This document shows, piece by piece, positions 51,606 through 58,490 of a DNA stretch of 58,617 nt. The stretch's first letter is position 1. Each line of letters opens with the position of its first letter. A program made the position numbers and the translations under genes. The notes below the pieces were generated by a model that was given only the letters and a program-made list of their open reading frames with translations, was not told where the DNA came from and searched no databases. The DNA is from a virus. Where the stretch lies: positions 1 to 58,617 of the IMG/VR virus record IMGVR_UViG_3300020455_000016, one strand, 5' to 3'.

Positions 51606-52307
51606 TTATCCTCCAGTTTTATTTCGGGCATGTTTTTCGTTGTACTCCTGAATATATGATTGTAATCGTACAAGGTACTCCTTTTTAGGAGAAACAATTT
51701 TTACCTGTGTGTCTCCGTTTTCACAGGCAACTATTGTTACTAATTGTTCAACATCAAAACCATATAACTCCTTGAAACAACATGCATATGCTGTCTCTTG
51801 TACATAGTAATCGTACATATAGAGTTCTTCTTTAGGTCTTGCTGATGTCTTAAAGTCAATGATAGATAATTTTCCTTCGTACTCTGCTATACAATCTACT
51901 CTTCCTGCTATTTTTAAAACGTCTGAATAGAGTGCTGCTTCTTGAAGGTATATACTATTTATCTTATCAATAGTCTTCACTGATGAGTGAAACATCAACC
52001 ATGGCAATGGTTGTTCCTTGTTACCAGAGTCAAGAATGTTTAATTCTTTACCTGCCATATAATCTTCAACCAACTTATGATATCTAGTACCACGTCTAGC
52101 AGACTTGGCAGTAATTGCTGCTGCTTTCTTCTGTCCTACTCTCTTCCTCCATTTAGCAAGACCTGCTTGCTTCTTGGAATTGTTACTGATAACAGTAGTG
52201 ATAGAAGGATACCTCTCACCTGATGGTGACACATAATATCTTTTACCATCCACCATCTCGGTGTTGATATCAGTTATCTCTTTTATATCAGCAACACGTT
52301 CGAACAT
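51606..52307 (-). CDS. PD-(D/E)XK (RecB-type) exonuclease
   Basis: 233 aa. Motifs: SITTVISNNSKKQAGLAKWR, GTRYHKLVEDYM (motif I histidine), GRVDCIAEYEGKLSIIDFKT (catalytic D...D-x-K), ETAYACCFKELYG. This is the RecB/Cas4-like nuclease fold seen in cyanophage exonucleases and could degrade or process DNA ends for recombination or host-DNA recycling. It lies between PhoH-like and gp33. Confidence 0.8.
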   Translation of the reverse strand: MFERVADIKEITDINTEMVDGKRYYVSPSGERYPSITTVISNNSKKQAGLAKWRKRVGQKKAAAITAKSARRGTRYHKLVEDYMAGKELNILDSGNKEQPLPWLMFHSSVKTIDKINSIYLQEAALYSDVLKIAGRVDCIAEYEGKLSIIDFKTSARPKEELYMYDYYVQETAYACCFKELYGFDVEQLVTIVACENGDTQVKIVSPKKEYLVRLQSYIQEYNEKHARNKTGG

Positions 52308-52308
52308 A

Positions 52309-53061
52309 TTATATACCTAGGTTGATCTTTGCAATGATGTATGACTTGACAATACCAGACCTAACGATATCTTCAATGCCATATTCAATAAGAGAAAACT
52401 CATCCATAGTCTGTAAGATTCTTTGGAAATCTATGATACCAGTACGATCTGTTGCCTTTACAAGGTCAGATTGTGATGCATCACCACAGAATATGATTCT
52501 ACTATCCTGACCAACACGAGTCATGATAGTATCTAACTCATGGAAGTGTAGGTTCTGACTCTCATCAACAATTATAATAGCATTGTCAAGAGTTGTACCA
52601 CGTAAGAATGAGGTAGACCAGAAAGATATAGTCTCTTGATGTTTAAGATTCTCATAAAGCATATCAAATGATGCATCATCAGGCATCTCAAACATATATC
52701 TTACCATATTTTTGTATGGTATCTGATATATGTCTGCTTTATCTTCATGAGTACCAGGTAAGAACCCAATCTCTCTTGTAGCAACTAACGATCTAACAAT
52801 GTATACCTTGTCAACTGGTGAGTTCTCATCAAGAACGTCACGTAAAGCAAGGTACAATGCCATAAATGTTTTACCTGTACCAGCACAACCATAAGTAAAG
52901 AGATGCTTGCCACTATCATAGTCAGCAACCATCTTCTTTTGGTTATCTGTAATAGGTTCAACAGATACGAATGTAGAATTGTTAATAGGTTTTCTACGCT
53001 TCATTTGTTTAGGTGTCATCCCAACCAAATCAGGTGTATTTTGTCTTCTTTTTCTAGGCAT
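52309..53061 (-). CDS. phoH: PhoH-like ATPase
   Basis: 250 aa. Walker A GCAGTGKT at residues ~58-65, Walker B IIIVDESQN, and GQDSRIIFCGDASQSD, the PhoH family series. PhoH-like genes are widespread in marine phages; the role is unclear, possibly RNA-related or linked to phosphate stress. Residues 1-30 are basic (MPRKRRQNTPDLVG). Confidence 0.9.
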   Translation of the reverse strand: MPRKRRQNTPDLVGMTPKQMKRRKPINNSTFVSVEPITDNQKKMVADYDSGKHLFTYGCAGTGKTFMALYLALRDVLDENSPVDKVYIVRSLVATREIGFLPGTHEDKADIYQIPYKNMVRYMFEMPDDASFDMLYENLKHQETISFWSTSFLRGTTLDNAIIIVDESQNLHFHELDTIMTRVGQDSRIIFCGDASQSDLVKATDRTGIIDFQRILQTMDEFSLIEYGIEDIVRSGIVKSYIIAKINLGI

Positions 53062-53068
53062 AATTTAG

Positions 53069-53317
53069 TTACCACTCAATAGTATTACCAGGAATCTTTC
53101 TCGTTGCTTCTTTCATAAATGAGTTCCACTCTGGATGAGTCTTACTCATCTTATTCTTCCAGTTAATACCTTGAGAATCACATGCACCACCTACACCTGC
53201 TTGCCAGTCTTTATCCCAGTCTGGATTAGCATCCCTCCATTCGGAATACTCTTTCATGGTCATGGAGAGTTCTTTAGTCTCTCCAGTTTCTTTATGTTTT
53301 ACAGGGTATGTTGGCAT
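53069..53317 (-). CDS. Conserved cyanophage protein of unknown function (82 aa)
   Basis: Start ATG 53317 (MPTYPVKHKETGETKELSMT), overlapping the thyX stop as TAATG. Contains MKEYSEWRDANPDWDKDWQA and GGACDSQGINWKNKMSKTHP. The MPTYxxKHKETGE opening resembles FmdB-type regulators but the zinc-ribbon cysteines are missing. Function unknown. Confidence 0.7.
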   Translation of the reverse strand: MPTYPVKHKETGETKELSMTMKEYSEWRDANPDWDKDWQAGVGGACDSQGINWKNKMSKTHPEWNSFMKEATRKIPGNTIEW

Positions 53318-53955
53318 TAATTCCACTCCAGTGCTTGTGATACGATAGGAAACTGCTCTACAAATACCTTACGGCATGCTTCAGCAATCTCTTTGTGTTC
53401 TTGTTGTGTTCCATGTGCAGAACGTAGATCTATATAGTGGATCCAAGAACGACATGAACCTGTCATATAGATACGGGTTGGTGTAGCAAGAGGTAGTACA
53501 AACCGAGCACACTCCTTTGCTATACCTGCTTCAAGCATCTCTTTATATAAATGCATACTATTAACAAAGTGTCTTTGCATTTTAATTTCAAAGTCTTGTT
53601 GTGTTAATGGATCTATATCATCTATACTATTCTGTCTATTCTTATCATCCTGACGACGTAATGCTGGTAAAGGAATCTCTTTACCTAACAAACTACTATC
53701 AGCATACCTTTGAGAGAACTCTTGAAAAGTAAATGATCTATGTCTTAATACTTGTGCAGCAATACCCCTAGTAGTTTCAATCTCTACAGTCAGGTGTGCC
53801 TGTTCAAATACAGACCAATGGTTGTGCTTAATACAATACTTAAGTAACCCTGATACGTTAGGGTTCTCCTGATTGTTCGGGTTGCTCACCCTCGCTACAT
53901 AACCCATCGTCTCCTCCGCTTTCGGAGTCACCGAGATCAATTTCACGTTCGACAT
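53317..53955 (-). CDS. thyX: Flavin-dependent thymidylate synthase ThyX
   Basis: 212 aa from ATG 53955 (MSNVKLISVTPKAEETMGYV); a longer frame to 53997 would overlap the upstream gene further. Carries the ThyX signature RHRSFTFQEFSQR (RHR-x7-S) and the C-terminal ATPTRIYMTGSCRSWIHYID, LRSAHGTQQEHKEIAEACRK. It converts dUMP to dTMP using FAD and methylene-tetrahydrofolate, supplying thymidine for phage DNA in an AT-rich genome. Common in cyanophages. Confidence 0.92.
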   Translation of the reverse strand: MSNVKLISVTPKAEETMGYVARVSNPNNQENPNVSGLLKYCIKHNHWSVFEQAHLTVEIETTRGIAAQVLRHRSFTFQEFSQRYADSSLLGKEIPLPALRRQDDKNRQNSIDDIDPLTQQDFEIKMQRHFVNSMHLYKEMLEAGIAKECARFVLPLATPTRIYMTGSCRSWIHYIDLRSAHGTQQEHKEIAEACRKVFVEQFPIVSQALEWN

Positions 53956-54121
53956 ATCCAAATCCTTTTCTTTTGTATTTTTGTTTACGTATCTCATCCT
54001 GCACTAACTCATCATAAAAACCAGACATTAAATACTCATACTCTTTTGGAGAGTAGAGGTCTGGTTTGCGTAATGCTTTTTTAATGGCACGAAGTTTTCC
54101 TTTTCGCTTCATCTTTTTCAA
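53858..54121 (-). CDS. Basic protein overlapping thyX start (87 aa)
   Basis: Begins MKKMKRKGKLRAIKKALRKP, continues DLYSPKEYEYLMSGFYDELV and ends with a low-complexity acidic tail (GDSESGGDDGLCSEGEQPEQ). The first 60 residues look real; the last ~33 are read over the thyX N-terminus in another frame, a 98-nt overlap, which is unusual. First gene after the consensus promoter at 54184-54212. Confidence 0.55.
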   Translation of the reverse strand: MKKMKRKGKLRAIKKALRKPDLYSPKEYEYLMSGFYDELVQDEIRKQKYKRKGFGYVEREIDLGDSESGGDDGLCSEGEQPEQSGEP

Positions 54122-54180
54122 CGAATTTTTATCGGGAAAAATTTTTCCGAATTCATGGAATCAGAAAGTCAAATTTCCCT
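54117..54180. repeat. AT-rich dispersed intergenic repeat, copy near thyX
   Basis: Shares about 25 of 27 bases with 46201-46230 (GAATTCATGGAATC-type followed by AAAGTCAAATTT). A weaker relative is at 35403-35460. Function unknown. Confidence 0.45.
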
Positions 54181-54183
54181 CAT

Positions 54184-54212
54184 ATTATAACACTATATGA
54201 AGTTAATGTCAA
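54184..54212 (-). promoter_or_regulatory. Consensus sigma-70 promoter (thyX operon)
   Basis: Minus strand TTGACA (54207-54212), 17-bp spacer, TATAAT (54184-54189). The -35 box overlaps the TGA stop of 54209-54466. Confidence 0.75.
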
Positions 54213-54466
54213 CGAGTCTCACTAGATCTTCTGTCTACATCGGTCATAGTCTGACTTGATTTAAAATATTTGTTTACAACTTCTACTTGATCATCATACC
54301 TAGCAATCTTATCAAGTTCAACTTGAATTGCTTCAGTGATGTCTGAATGCTCTCCAATACCTGCTGGATGTTCTAGATATACTTCTACATTTGCTTTGTG
54401 TTTAGCAATCTCACCTTGAGCATGTGCGAGGACTGCTCGTAGTAATTGTTCTCTCATATGTAACAT
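54209..54466 (-). CDS. Conserved cyanophage protein of unknown function (85 aa)
   Basis: Begins MLHMREQLLRAVLAHAQGEI; GGAG seven bases before ATG 54466 supports this start. AKHKANVEVYLEHPAGIGEH followed by SDITEAIQVELDKIARYDD is a pattern I recall from many T4-like cyanophages, with unknown role. Helical. Confidence 0.75.
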   Translation of the reverse strand: MLHMREQLLRAVLAHAQGEIAKHKANVEVYLEHPAGIGEHSDITEAIQVELDKIARYDDQVEVVNKYFKSSQTMTDVDRRSSETR

Positions 54467-54486
54467 ACTTTATCTCCAATGTGTAT

Positions 54487-54530
54487 ATTATATAATAAAA
54501 AAAGACCCCTGTCAAGCAGAGGTCTTTAAG
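54487..54530 (-). terminator. Terminator overlapping a consensus sigma-70 promoter
   Basis: Minus strand AAAGACCTCTG-loop-CAGGGGTCTTTTTTT terminates the DUF4278 peptide gene. The loop and 3' arm contain TTGACA (54510-54515), and exactly 17 bp on is TATAAT (54487-54492), so the 3' half of the terminator doubles as the promoter for 54209-54466. Confidence 0.75.
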
Positions 54531-54547
54531 TTTAATTCGGATGAAAC

Positions 54548-54688
54548 TTAACTACAAGGAACTGCTTTAGTTACCTTGTGTCCACGATACATTAAATCGT
54601 GACGCTGACGTTTGGTTGCTTCATCAAGTACCATTCTACGATACTCTTCAGAGTCATAAGAGACTCCTCTGTAAGTGACTTGTGCCAT
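54548..54688 (-). CDS. DUF4278-type small peptide under riboswitch control (46 aa)
   Basis: Reads MAQVTYRGVSYDSEEYRRMV, LDEATKRQRHDLMYRGHKVT and ends KAVPCS. The YRGVSY opening and second YRG match the short DUF4278 cyanobacterial/cyanophage peptides. Two glutamine-riboswitch-like aptamers precede it. In cyanobacteria short proteins under glutamine riboswitches include GifB, which inhibits glutamine synthetase; a comparable job here is an inference. Basic, helical middle. Has its own promoter and terminator. Confidence 0.75.
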   Translation of the reverse strand: MAQVTYRGVSYDSEEYRRMVLDEATKRQRHDLMYRGHKVTKAVPCS

Positions 54689-54716
54689 TGGCTTGTCCTC
54701 TGGATAGGGTGGATGA

Positions 54717-54766
54717 CCCCGTTCCTTCAGTCCACATTTGCGTCCTCCGAAGAGGATGAACGATCC
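54717..54766 (-). ncRNA. Glutamine riboswitch-like aptamer, gene-proximal copy
   Basis: Minus strand: CGTTC (54762-54758), hairpin ATCCTC-TTCG-GAGGA, CGCAAATG, then GGAACG (54725-54720). The order CGTTCA / hairpin / (G)ACGCAA(G/A)T / GGAACG is that of the glnA and downstream-peptide RNAs, which bind L-glutamine. Directly upstream of the DUF4278 peptide. Confidence 0.75.
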
Positions 54767-54810
54767 GTTCCGTGTCGGCTTACTTGCGACCCTTTTGGGT
54801 TGAACGATGT
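54766..54810 (-). ncRNA. Glutamine riboswitch-like aptamer, promoter-proximal copy
   Basis: Minus strand: CGTTC (54806-54802), hairpin AACCC-AAAA-GGGT, CGCAAGTAAGCC, then GGAACG (54771-54766). Same arrangement as the gene-proximal copy; the two aptamers are separated by only a few bases. Confidence 0.75.
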
Positions 54811-54843
54811 GTTAATATTAACACAGGTATAGTATATAGTCAA
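54809..54843 (-). promoter_or_regulatory. Promoter of the riboswitch transcript with palindrome over the -10
   Basis: Minus strand TTGACT (54838-54843), 17-bp spacer, TAATAT (54815-54820). A perfect 16-bp palindrome, GTGTTAATATTAACAC (54809-54824), covers the -10 box, a plausible repressor site. Confidence 0.6.
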
Positions 54844-54856
54844 GTAGGTTTGTATC

Positions 54857-55036
54857 CTATGATACAGTTTTATAATCTTTTAACATTTGATCTCTGTACA
54901 CTCTTGCCTGTTCATATCTTTCACACAACTCATTCATCCAAATTCTTTCTTCTAATGTAACTGATACTCCATCAGTTGTAAGCATTCTACAGCAGATGTC
55001 AGTTAATTTTAGCATGGTTAAACTATTTGTTCTCAT
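54857..55036 (-). CDS. Small unknown protein after the nitrilase gene (59 aa)
   Basis: Reads MRTNSLTMLKLTDICCRMLT, TDGVSVTLEERIWMNELCER and ends RDQMLKDYKTVS. Start coupled to the nitrilase stop by ATGA (55033-55036). Helical with three cysteines; unknown function. Confidence 0.65.
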   Translation of the reverse strand: MRTNSLTMLKLTDICCRMLTTDGVSVTLEERIWMNELCERYEQARVYRDQMLKDYKTVS

Positions 55037-56013
55037 ATCGAATGTATTAAAGAATTATTAGCAGGAGGAATCATATTTTGAAGTGTACCATTATCCTGAT
55101 GATAAACAAGGTTATGATATTTTAGTTTAGCATTTACATCTAAATCATAGTAAAAATAATGTCTCCCATATCTTGGTGCTTGTACAACCCATTCACCTAA
55201 AGGATTTACTACACCACTTTGTGAAGATGTTTTGTATTTGTCAATAGTATTATCATTACCATCCCATCCCCATTCTACACAAGTATCAACTGTAAGAATA
55301 TGACAAATCCCAGAAAATGCAGTCATTTTTAACCACCCTTCATGCCATGTGTCATAAACATTATCTCTGATACTAGCAAGATGTTTTCCTGCTTTCTCAA
55401 TTGTCTCGTCAGGAAATTTATACCCATTAGTTGAATGGAAAATTAAATCTGGACAATCTTCACAAACATCTTCCATAATAGACTTAATTGATACCATACC
55501 AGGATGATTTCCATTCTTTCTACTGAAACTCCACATATCATTGCATATCATACCAATACAACGCATGTCAAATTTATGTAACTCAAAAATATGAGGAGGT
55601 TCAAAAGAAGCAACACAAGGTTGATCAAATCCAACTATTACCGTTTTATCAGTTATATTATACAAGTCTCCAAGTTTATTATAATACCTAATTTGATTAC
55701 GAGCAAGATTTCCACCTTCTTCTTCGGAAAGAATACAAGTTCCTAAATTTAATCCTACACCAACTTTCTTTTGATAATCTTGAACTTCTTTTAGAGCATC
55801 AGAAAGATTTATATCATCTCTCGCTTCTTCTGTTTTTCTATACAACCAATGATAAGGATCGTAACCAGAAAGACAAGCCTCTGGTGTTTGAATTATATCT
55901 ACATCATTATCTGCAGCCCAGTCTAAAGCTTTCTTAATTTCATTGAGATTATATGCAATGCTCACGTCATTGATTGGAATCTGTGCTCCAGCAATTCTAA
56001 TTGTATTACTCAT
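55033..56013 (-). CDS. Carbon-nitrogen hydrolase (nitrilase superfamily)
   Basis: 326 aa from ATG 56013 (MSNTIRIAGAQIPINDVSIA), just after the upstream stop; ATG 56034 is an alternative. The Glu-Lys-Cys triad is visible: Glu45 in QTPEACLSGYDP, Lys123 in YNITDKTVI, Cys157 in IGMICNDMWSF. Such enzymes hydrolyse nitriles, amides or carbamoyl compounds, releasing ammonia. The AGAQIP opening fits the amidase/nitrilase clans; substrate cannot be read. The adjoining glutamine-riboswitch cassette makes a nitrogen-scavenging role attractive. Confidence 0.8.
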   Translation of the reverse strand: MSNTIRIAGAQIPINDVSIAYNLNEIKKALDWAADNDVDIIQTPEACLSGYDPYHWLYRKTEEARDDINLSDALKEVQDYQKKVGVGLNLGTCILSEEEGGNLARNQIRYYNKLGDLYNITDKTVIVGFDQPCVASFEPPHIFELHKFDMRCIGMICNDMWSFSRKNGNHPGMVSIKSIMEDVCEDCPDLIFHSTNGYKFPDETIEKAGKHLASIRDNVYDTWHEGWLKMTAFSGICHILTVDTCVEWGWDGNDNTIDKYKTSSQSGVVNPLGEWVVQAPRYGRHYFYYDLDVNAKLKYHNLVYHQDNGTLQNMIPPANNSLIHSI

Positions 56014-56015
56014 AA

Positions 56016-56264
56016 TTATTTGGGTGTTCTCCATGTATCAGTTTGATCAATCAACCACTCATACTTATCAGTTTGCTCTTTACATGATGGGCAAGTAAGT
56101 GATGAGAATGACAGACGATATATCCTAGTTATACTCTCACAATTTGGACACTTAATATTCTTACCATTCTTACCAGCACGTGACCGTTTGCATATAAGTT
56201 GGTAGTCTTCAGTGACTTTTTGTTTGCCACCGTTGATTATAATTTTTTTAGTTGCTTGTATCAT
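56016..56264 (-). CDS. Zinc-ribbon protein (82 aa)
   Basis: Begins MIQATKKIIINGGKQKVTED. Two CPxC knuckles, KCPNCES and TCPSCKE, separated by 16 residues, make a C4 zinc ribbon; a basic segment (ICKRSRAGKNGKN) precedes them. Possibly nucleic-acid binding. Followed within 2 nt by the nitrilase. Confidence 0.7.
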   Translation of the reverse strand: MIQATKKIIINGGKQKVTEDYQLICKRSRAGKNGKNIKCPNCESITRIYRLSFSSLTCPSCKEQTDKYEWLIDQTDTWRTPK

Positions 56265-56415
56265 TTGTTAATTTATTATACCAATATAAAAAATCATTCT
56301 TGTCTTCAATGGTTACAATTTCTCCTGTACTATGGATGATCATGATACCTAGAGGTCCATCTTCATCTTCCATAGAAAGATAGTCTATGTCGGGTGTTAA
56401 CTTAACGCCCTTCAT
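56248..56415 (-). CDS. Small unknown acidic protein (55 aa)
   Basis: Reads MKGVKLTPDIDYLSMEDEDG, PLGIMIIHSTGEIVTIEDKN and ends YNKLTNDTSN. Starts by ATGA overlap with 56412-56732 and overlaps the zinc-ribbon gene by 17 nt. A small beta protein by appearance; function unknown. Confidence 0.65.
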   Translation of the reverse strand: MKGVKLTPDIDYLSMEDEDGPLGIMIIHSTGEIVTIEDKNDFLYWYNKLTNDTSN

Positions 56416-56732
56416 TCCTTGCCCTCCTCTGACTTTTTTTCTTTTACATCCTCCTCTTTTTTCTTTGCTCTCTTCCTTGTCTTTCTTTCTGGTTTCTTTA
56501 ACATACTAATGTCCCATCTGTTAGGATTAACTAGTCCTCCAGTGTTATCAATCTTCTTCAAATCCTGCTTATACTTGTCCCAATAGTAATCAAACAGTTC
56601 TGATTTTTTATCTCCAACAGAAACATCATACTGAACTTTCCCATCCTTCACATACTCTACAAGATATGAAGTGTAAGGTAGGGACGTATCACTAGCATCT
56701 TTTACTTGACAATTTTCATACAATATCTTCAT
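56412..56732 (-). CDS. Unknown protein with charged C-terminal tail (106 aa)
   Basis: Begins MKILYENCQVKDASDTSLPY; the middle (YYWDKYKQDLKKIDNTGGLV NPNRW) is a pattern I recall as conserved in cyanomyoviruses. The last 30 residues are Lys/Glu-rich (KKPERKTRKRAKKKEEDVKE), probably disordered. ATGA-coupled on both sides. Function unknown. Confidence 0.7.
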   Translation of the reverse strand: MKILYENCQVKDASDTSLPYTSYLVEYVKDGKVQYDVSVGDKKSELFDYYWDKYKQDLKKIDNTGGLVNPNRWDISMLKKPERKTRKRAKKKEEDVKEKKSEEGKE

Positions 56733-57160
56733 CCTCTATTACCCCATTCTATTGAAGGAAATGCAGTCTCTACACATGCACGAGTGACTCTGTATTTTTT
56801 ATTCAATGCCTTGTCTTTCACAAGTATTAAAAGTTCTGCCTCTTCTATAGATAGACCCTCTAACATCTGAATGAATAAATTCTCTCGTTGTGATTGCTTT
56901 ATAGATGAACCACCTTTAAAGAAAAGATATAACTTACGATACTCTTGTTCCAATACAGTATGTTCTGTACCTACAGGAGCATCGTTCTTCTCGAAAGGCA
57001 CATCACCTTCAGGTAACAATGATTGAACAGTTTCATCAAAGTTTGCAATCAATACTGAACGCAATGCATTAGTATTATTATCCTGTAGGATCTTTACCTT
57101 TTGTGCTTTTGTTTTGGCACTATGTACCTTCTGTAGTACTTCAGATATCAATAGTTTCAT
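56729..57160 (-). CDS. Conserved T4-like phage protein, DUF6433-like (143 aa)
   Basis: Begins MKLLISEVLQKVHSAKTKAQ and KVKILQDNNTNALRSVLIAN; later YRKLYLFFKGGSSIKQSQRE, FIQMLEGLSIEEAELLILVK and CVETAFPSIEWG. This matches a helical family common to T4-like cyanophages beside replication genes; I believe it is DUF6433. Role unknown. Confidence 0.7.
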   Translation of the reverse strand: MKLLISEVLQKVHSAKTKAQKVKILQDNNTNALRSVLIANFDETVQSLLPEGDVPFEKNDAPVGTEHTVLEQEYRKLYLFFKGGSSIKQSQRENLFIQMLEGLSIEEAELLILVKDKALNKKYRVTRACVETAFPSIEWGNRG

Positions 57161-57189
57161 TAGTCAAATAGAATAATATTTGTTAGTAT

Positions 57190-57420
57190 TTAGTCTTCGT
57201 CATCGTAAACTTCATCCTCATCTAGAAATCTAACTGTGAGAAGTTCTTCGTTCACCACCATACCATTGTCATCATACATCTCTGGATGTTCAGGTAAACT
57301 ACGCTTTGTATGCATGAAATCATAAAGGAAATCATTTGCTACCCAACCTATTAATACACCTAGGATAAGGGATAATATAATTGATGTACCTGAAAAGAAT
57401 AAAAATTCTGATGATGGCAT
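57190..57420 (-). CDS. Small membrane protein (76 aa)
   Basis: Start ATG 57420 (MPSSEFLFFSGTSIILSLIL) with AGAGGA upstream; the longer frame uses TTG. One transmembrane helix (SIILSLILGVLIGWVANDFL, residues ~12-31) and an acidic C-terminal tail ending DEDEVYDDED. Similar proteins occur in other cyanomyoviruses. Function unknown. Confidence 0.7.
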   Translation of the reverse strand: MPSSEFLFFSGTSIILSLILGVLIGWVANDFLYDFMHTKRSLPEHPEMYDDNGMVVNEELLTVRFLDEDEVYDDED

Positions 57421-57437
57421 GGTATCCTCTTGCAATG

Positions 57438-57617
57438 TTATTTTGTATCAACATCCTCCCAAGTGAATTCTATTCTAATAGAGAATAACTTTTTAAGGAG
57501 AACAAAAGTCTGCAATATTTTGAGACCCTTTGAGTTCTTTCTGGAAGCCCTCCTTAACATAAGTTCTACACCTTTATTTATGGTGGTCTCTGTAGAATTT
57601 TTACGTGGAGTATTCAT
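57438..57617 (-). CDS. Small basic protein (59 aa)
   Basis: Reads MNTPRKNSTETTINKGVELM, LRRASRKNSKGLKILQTFVL and ends IEFTWEDVDTK. Strongly basic centre, possibly nucleic-acid binding. Overlaps the glutaredoxin stop. Function unknown. Confidence 0.6.
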   Translation of the reverse strand: MNTPRKNSTETTINKGVELMLRRASRKNSKGLKILQTFVLLKKLFSIRIEFTWEDVDTK

Positions 57618-57871
57618 CTTTGCCTCAACTTCTTACCGTATCCTTTATCAACAAGGTACTTGGCAGTGTTTTGTAGTCCTCCGATTTCCTCACCATCTAT
57701 TATAACATGAGGAAATCCAACAGCATTAGGATACTCTATTTCGAACTGCGATTTAGTTAGGTCTGTACCTATAACAACCGATGAATAATCCTCATCAATT
57801 ATTCTAAACAACTCCTTAACCTTATCACAATAATGACAAGCAGGTATAGTATAGATTTTAATGTGGGTCAT
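57614..57871 (-). CDS. grx: Glutaredoxin
   Basis: 85 aa from ATG 57871 (MTHIKIYTIPACHYCDKVKE); the longer frame uses TTG. Dithiol active site C-H-Y-C (residues 12-15), cis-proline segment VGFPHVIIDGEEIGG and a C-terminal helix. It reduces disulfides with glutathione and in T4-like phages supports ribonucleotide reductase. Confidence 0.85.
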   Translation of the reverse strand: MTHIKIYTIPACHYCDKVKELFRIIDEDYSSVVIGTDLTKSQFEIEYPNAVGFPHVIIDGEEIGGLQNTAKYLVDKGYGKKLRQR

Positions 57872-57944
57872 AACGATGTATAACTGAAAATACAATTCCC
57901 GTTGAGATTAGTACAATAACAATGAGTGTTAATAATAAATGCAT
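57858..57944 (-). CDS. Very small single-pass membrane peptide (28 aa)
   Basis: Reads MHLLLTLIVIVLISTGIVFS then VIHRYDPH: almost entirely one transmembrane helix with a short basic/acidic tail. Its stop overlaps the glutaredoxin start by 14 nt. Plausible as a coupled mini-gene, but unproven. Confidence 0.45.
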   Translation of the reverse strand: MHLLLTLIVIVLISTGIVFSVIHRYDPH

Positions 57945-57950
57945 AATTAA

Positions 57951-58463
57951 TTAAATCCAATCGGGTTTTCTGGATGGGTCACGTAGATAATTAGATGCAA
58001 CCCAAGGTTTGCTGGCAATGTAAGTTTTGTAAGCAGTAAAAGTATCAATGCTTGTGTCATGTTTATACTCATCAGGCATAGCACGAGTAAATGATTCAGG
58101 TGGAGTTGGTTTCAATGATGGTAGTAGAAATCCTACTTCTAGTATAGTTTTCTCACAACTATGAATTTTATCATACCTATGTTTGTATTCCATACATAAT
58201 CCAATACCATGAGCAACTAACCATCGTGTATTAACAATTGATTCATTTGCCCACACAGTACAAGGATGATTACGAAAGGCACCCTTCTCTGTTTTGTATG
58301 GTGTACCATCTTTCTTGTGTATCTGACCGTAACCATGACCCCACTTGTCAGAACAAACAATAGAAAGCATTTGACATGTTTCTAAAGGCATCTTAACGAC
58401 ATGCTTATCTGGTAAGCATTGAGCAGACTTATAGGGTGACGGATCAGTCACAAATATATTCAT
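57951..58463 (-). CDS. Conserved cyanophage protein of unknown function (170 aa)
   Basis: Begins MNIFVTDPSPYKSAQCLPDK and HVVKMPLETCQMLSIVCSDK; then AFRNHPCTVWANESIVNTRW and KPWVASNYLRDPSRKPDW. A conserved cyanophage family I recall without a known function; His/Cys/Asp-rich N-terminus could bind metal. The ATG directly follows the terminator U-tract and has no visible ribosome site. Confidence 0.75.
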   Translation of the reverse strand: MNIFVTDPSPYKSAQCLPDKHVVKMPLETCQMLSIVCSDKWGHGYGQIHKKDGTPYKTEKGAFRNHPCTVWANESIVNTRWLVAHGIGLCMEYKHRYDKIHSCEKTILEVGFLLPSLKPTPPESFTRAMPDEYKHDTSIDTFTAYKTYIASKPWVASNYLRDPSRKPDWI

Positions 58464-58488
58464 AAAAAAAAGGGGTCGTGAGACCCCT
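58464..58488 (-). terminator. Rho-independent terminator downstream of psbA
   Basis: Minus strand AGGGGTC-TCAC-GACCCCT (58488-58471) followed by a run of eight T including the last arm base, up to the next ATG at 58463. Confidence 0.85.
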
Positions 58489-58490
58489 TA

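Noticed and set aside
57951-58463. Pyrimidine-dimer glycosylase (DenV-like) assignment for the 170-aa protein
   Set aside because: Only a loose impression from the N-terminus; no catalytic residues could be aligned, so it was left unassigned.
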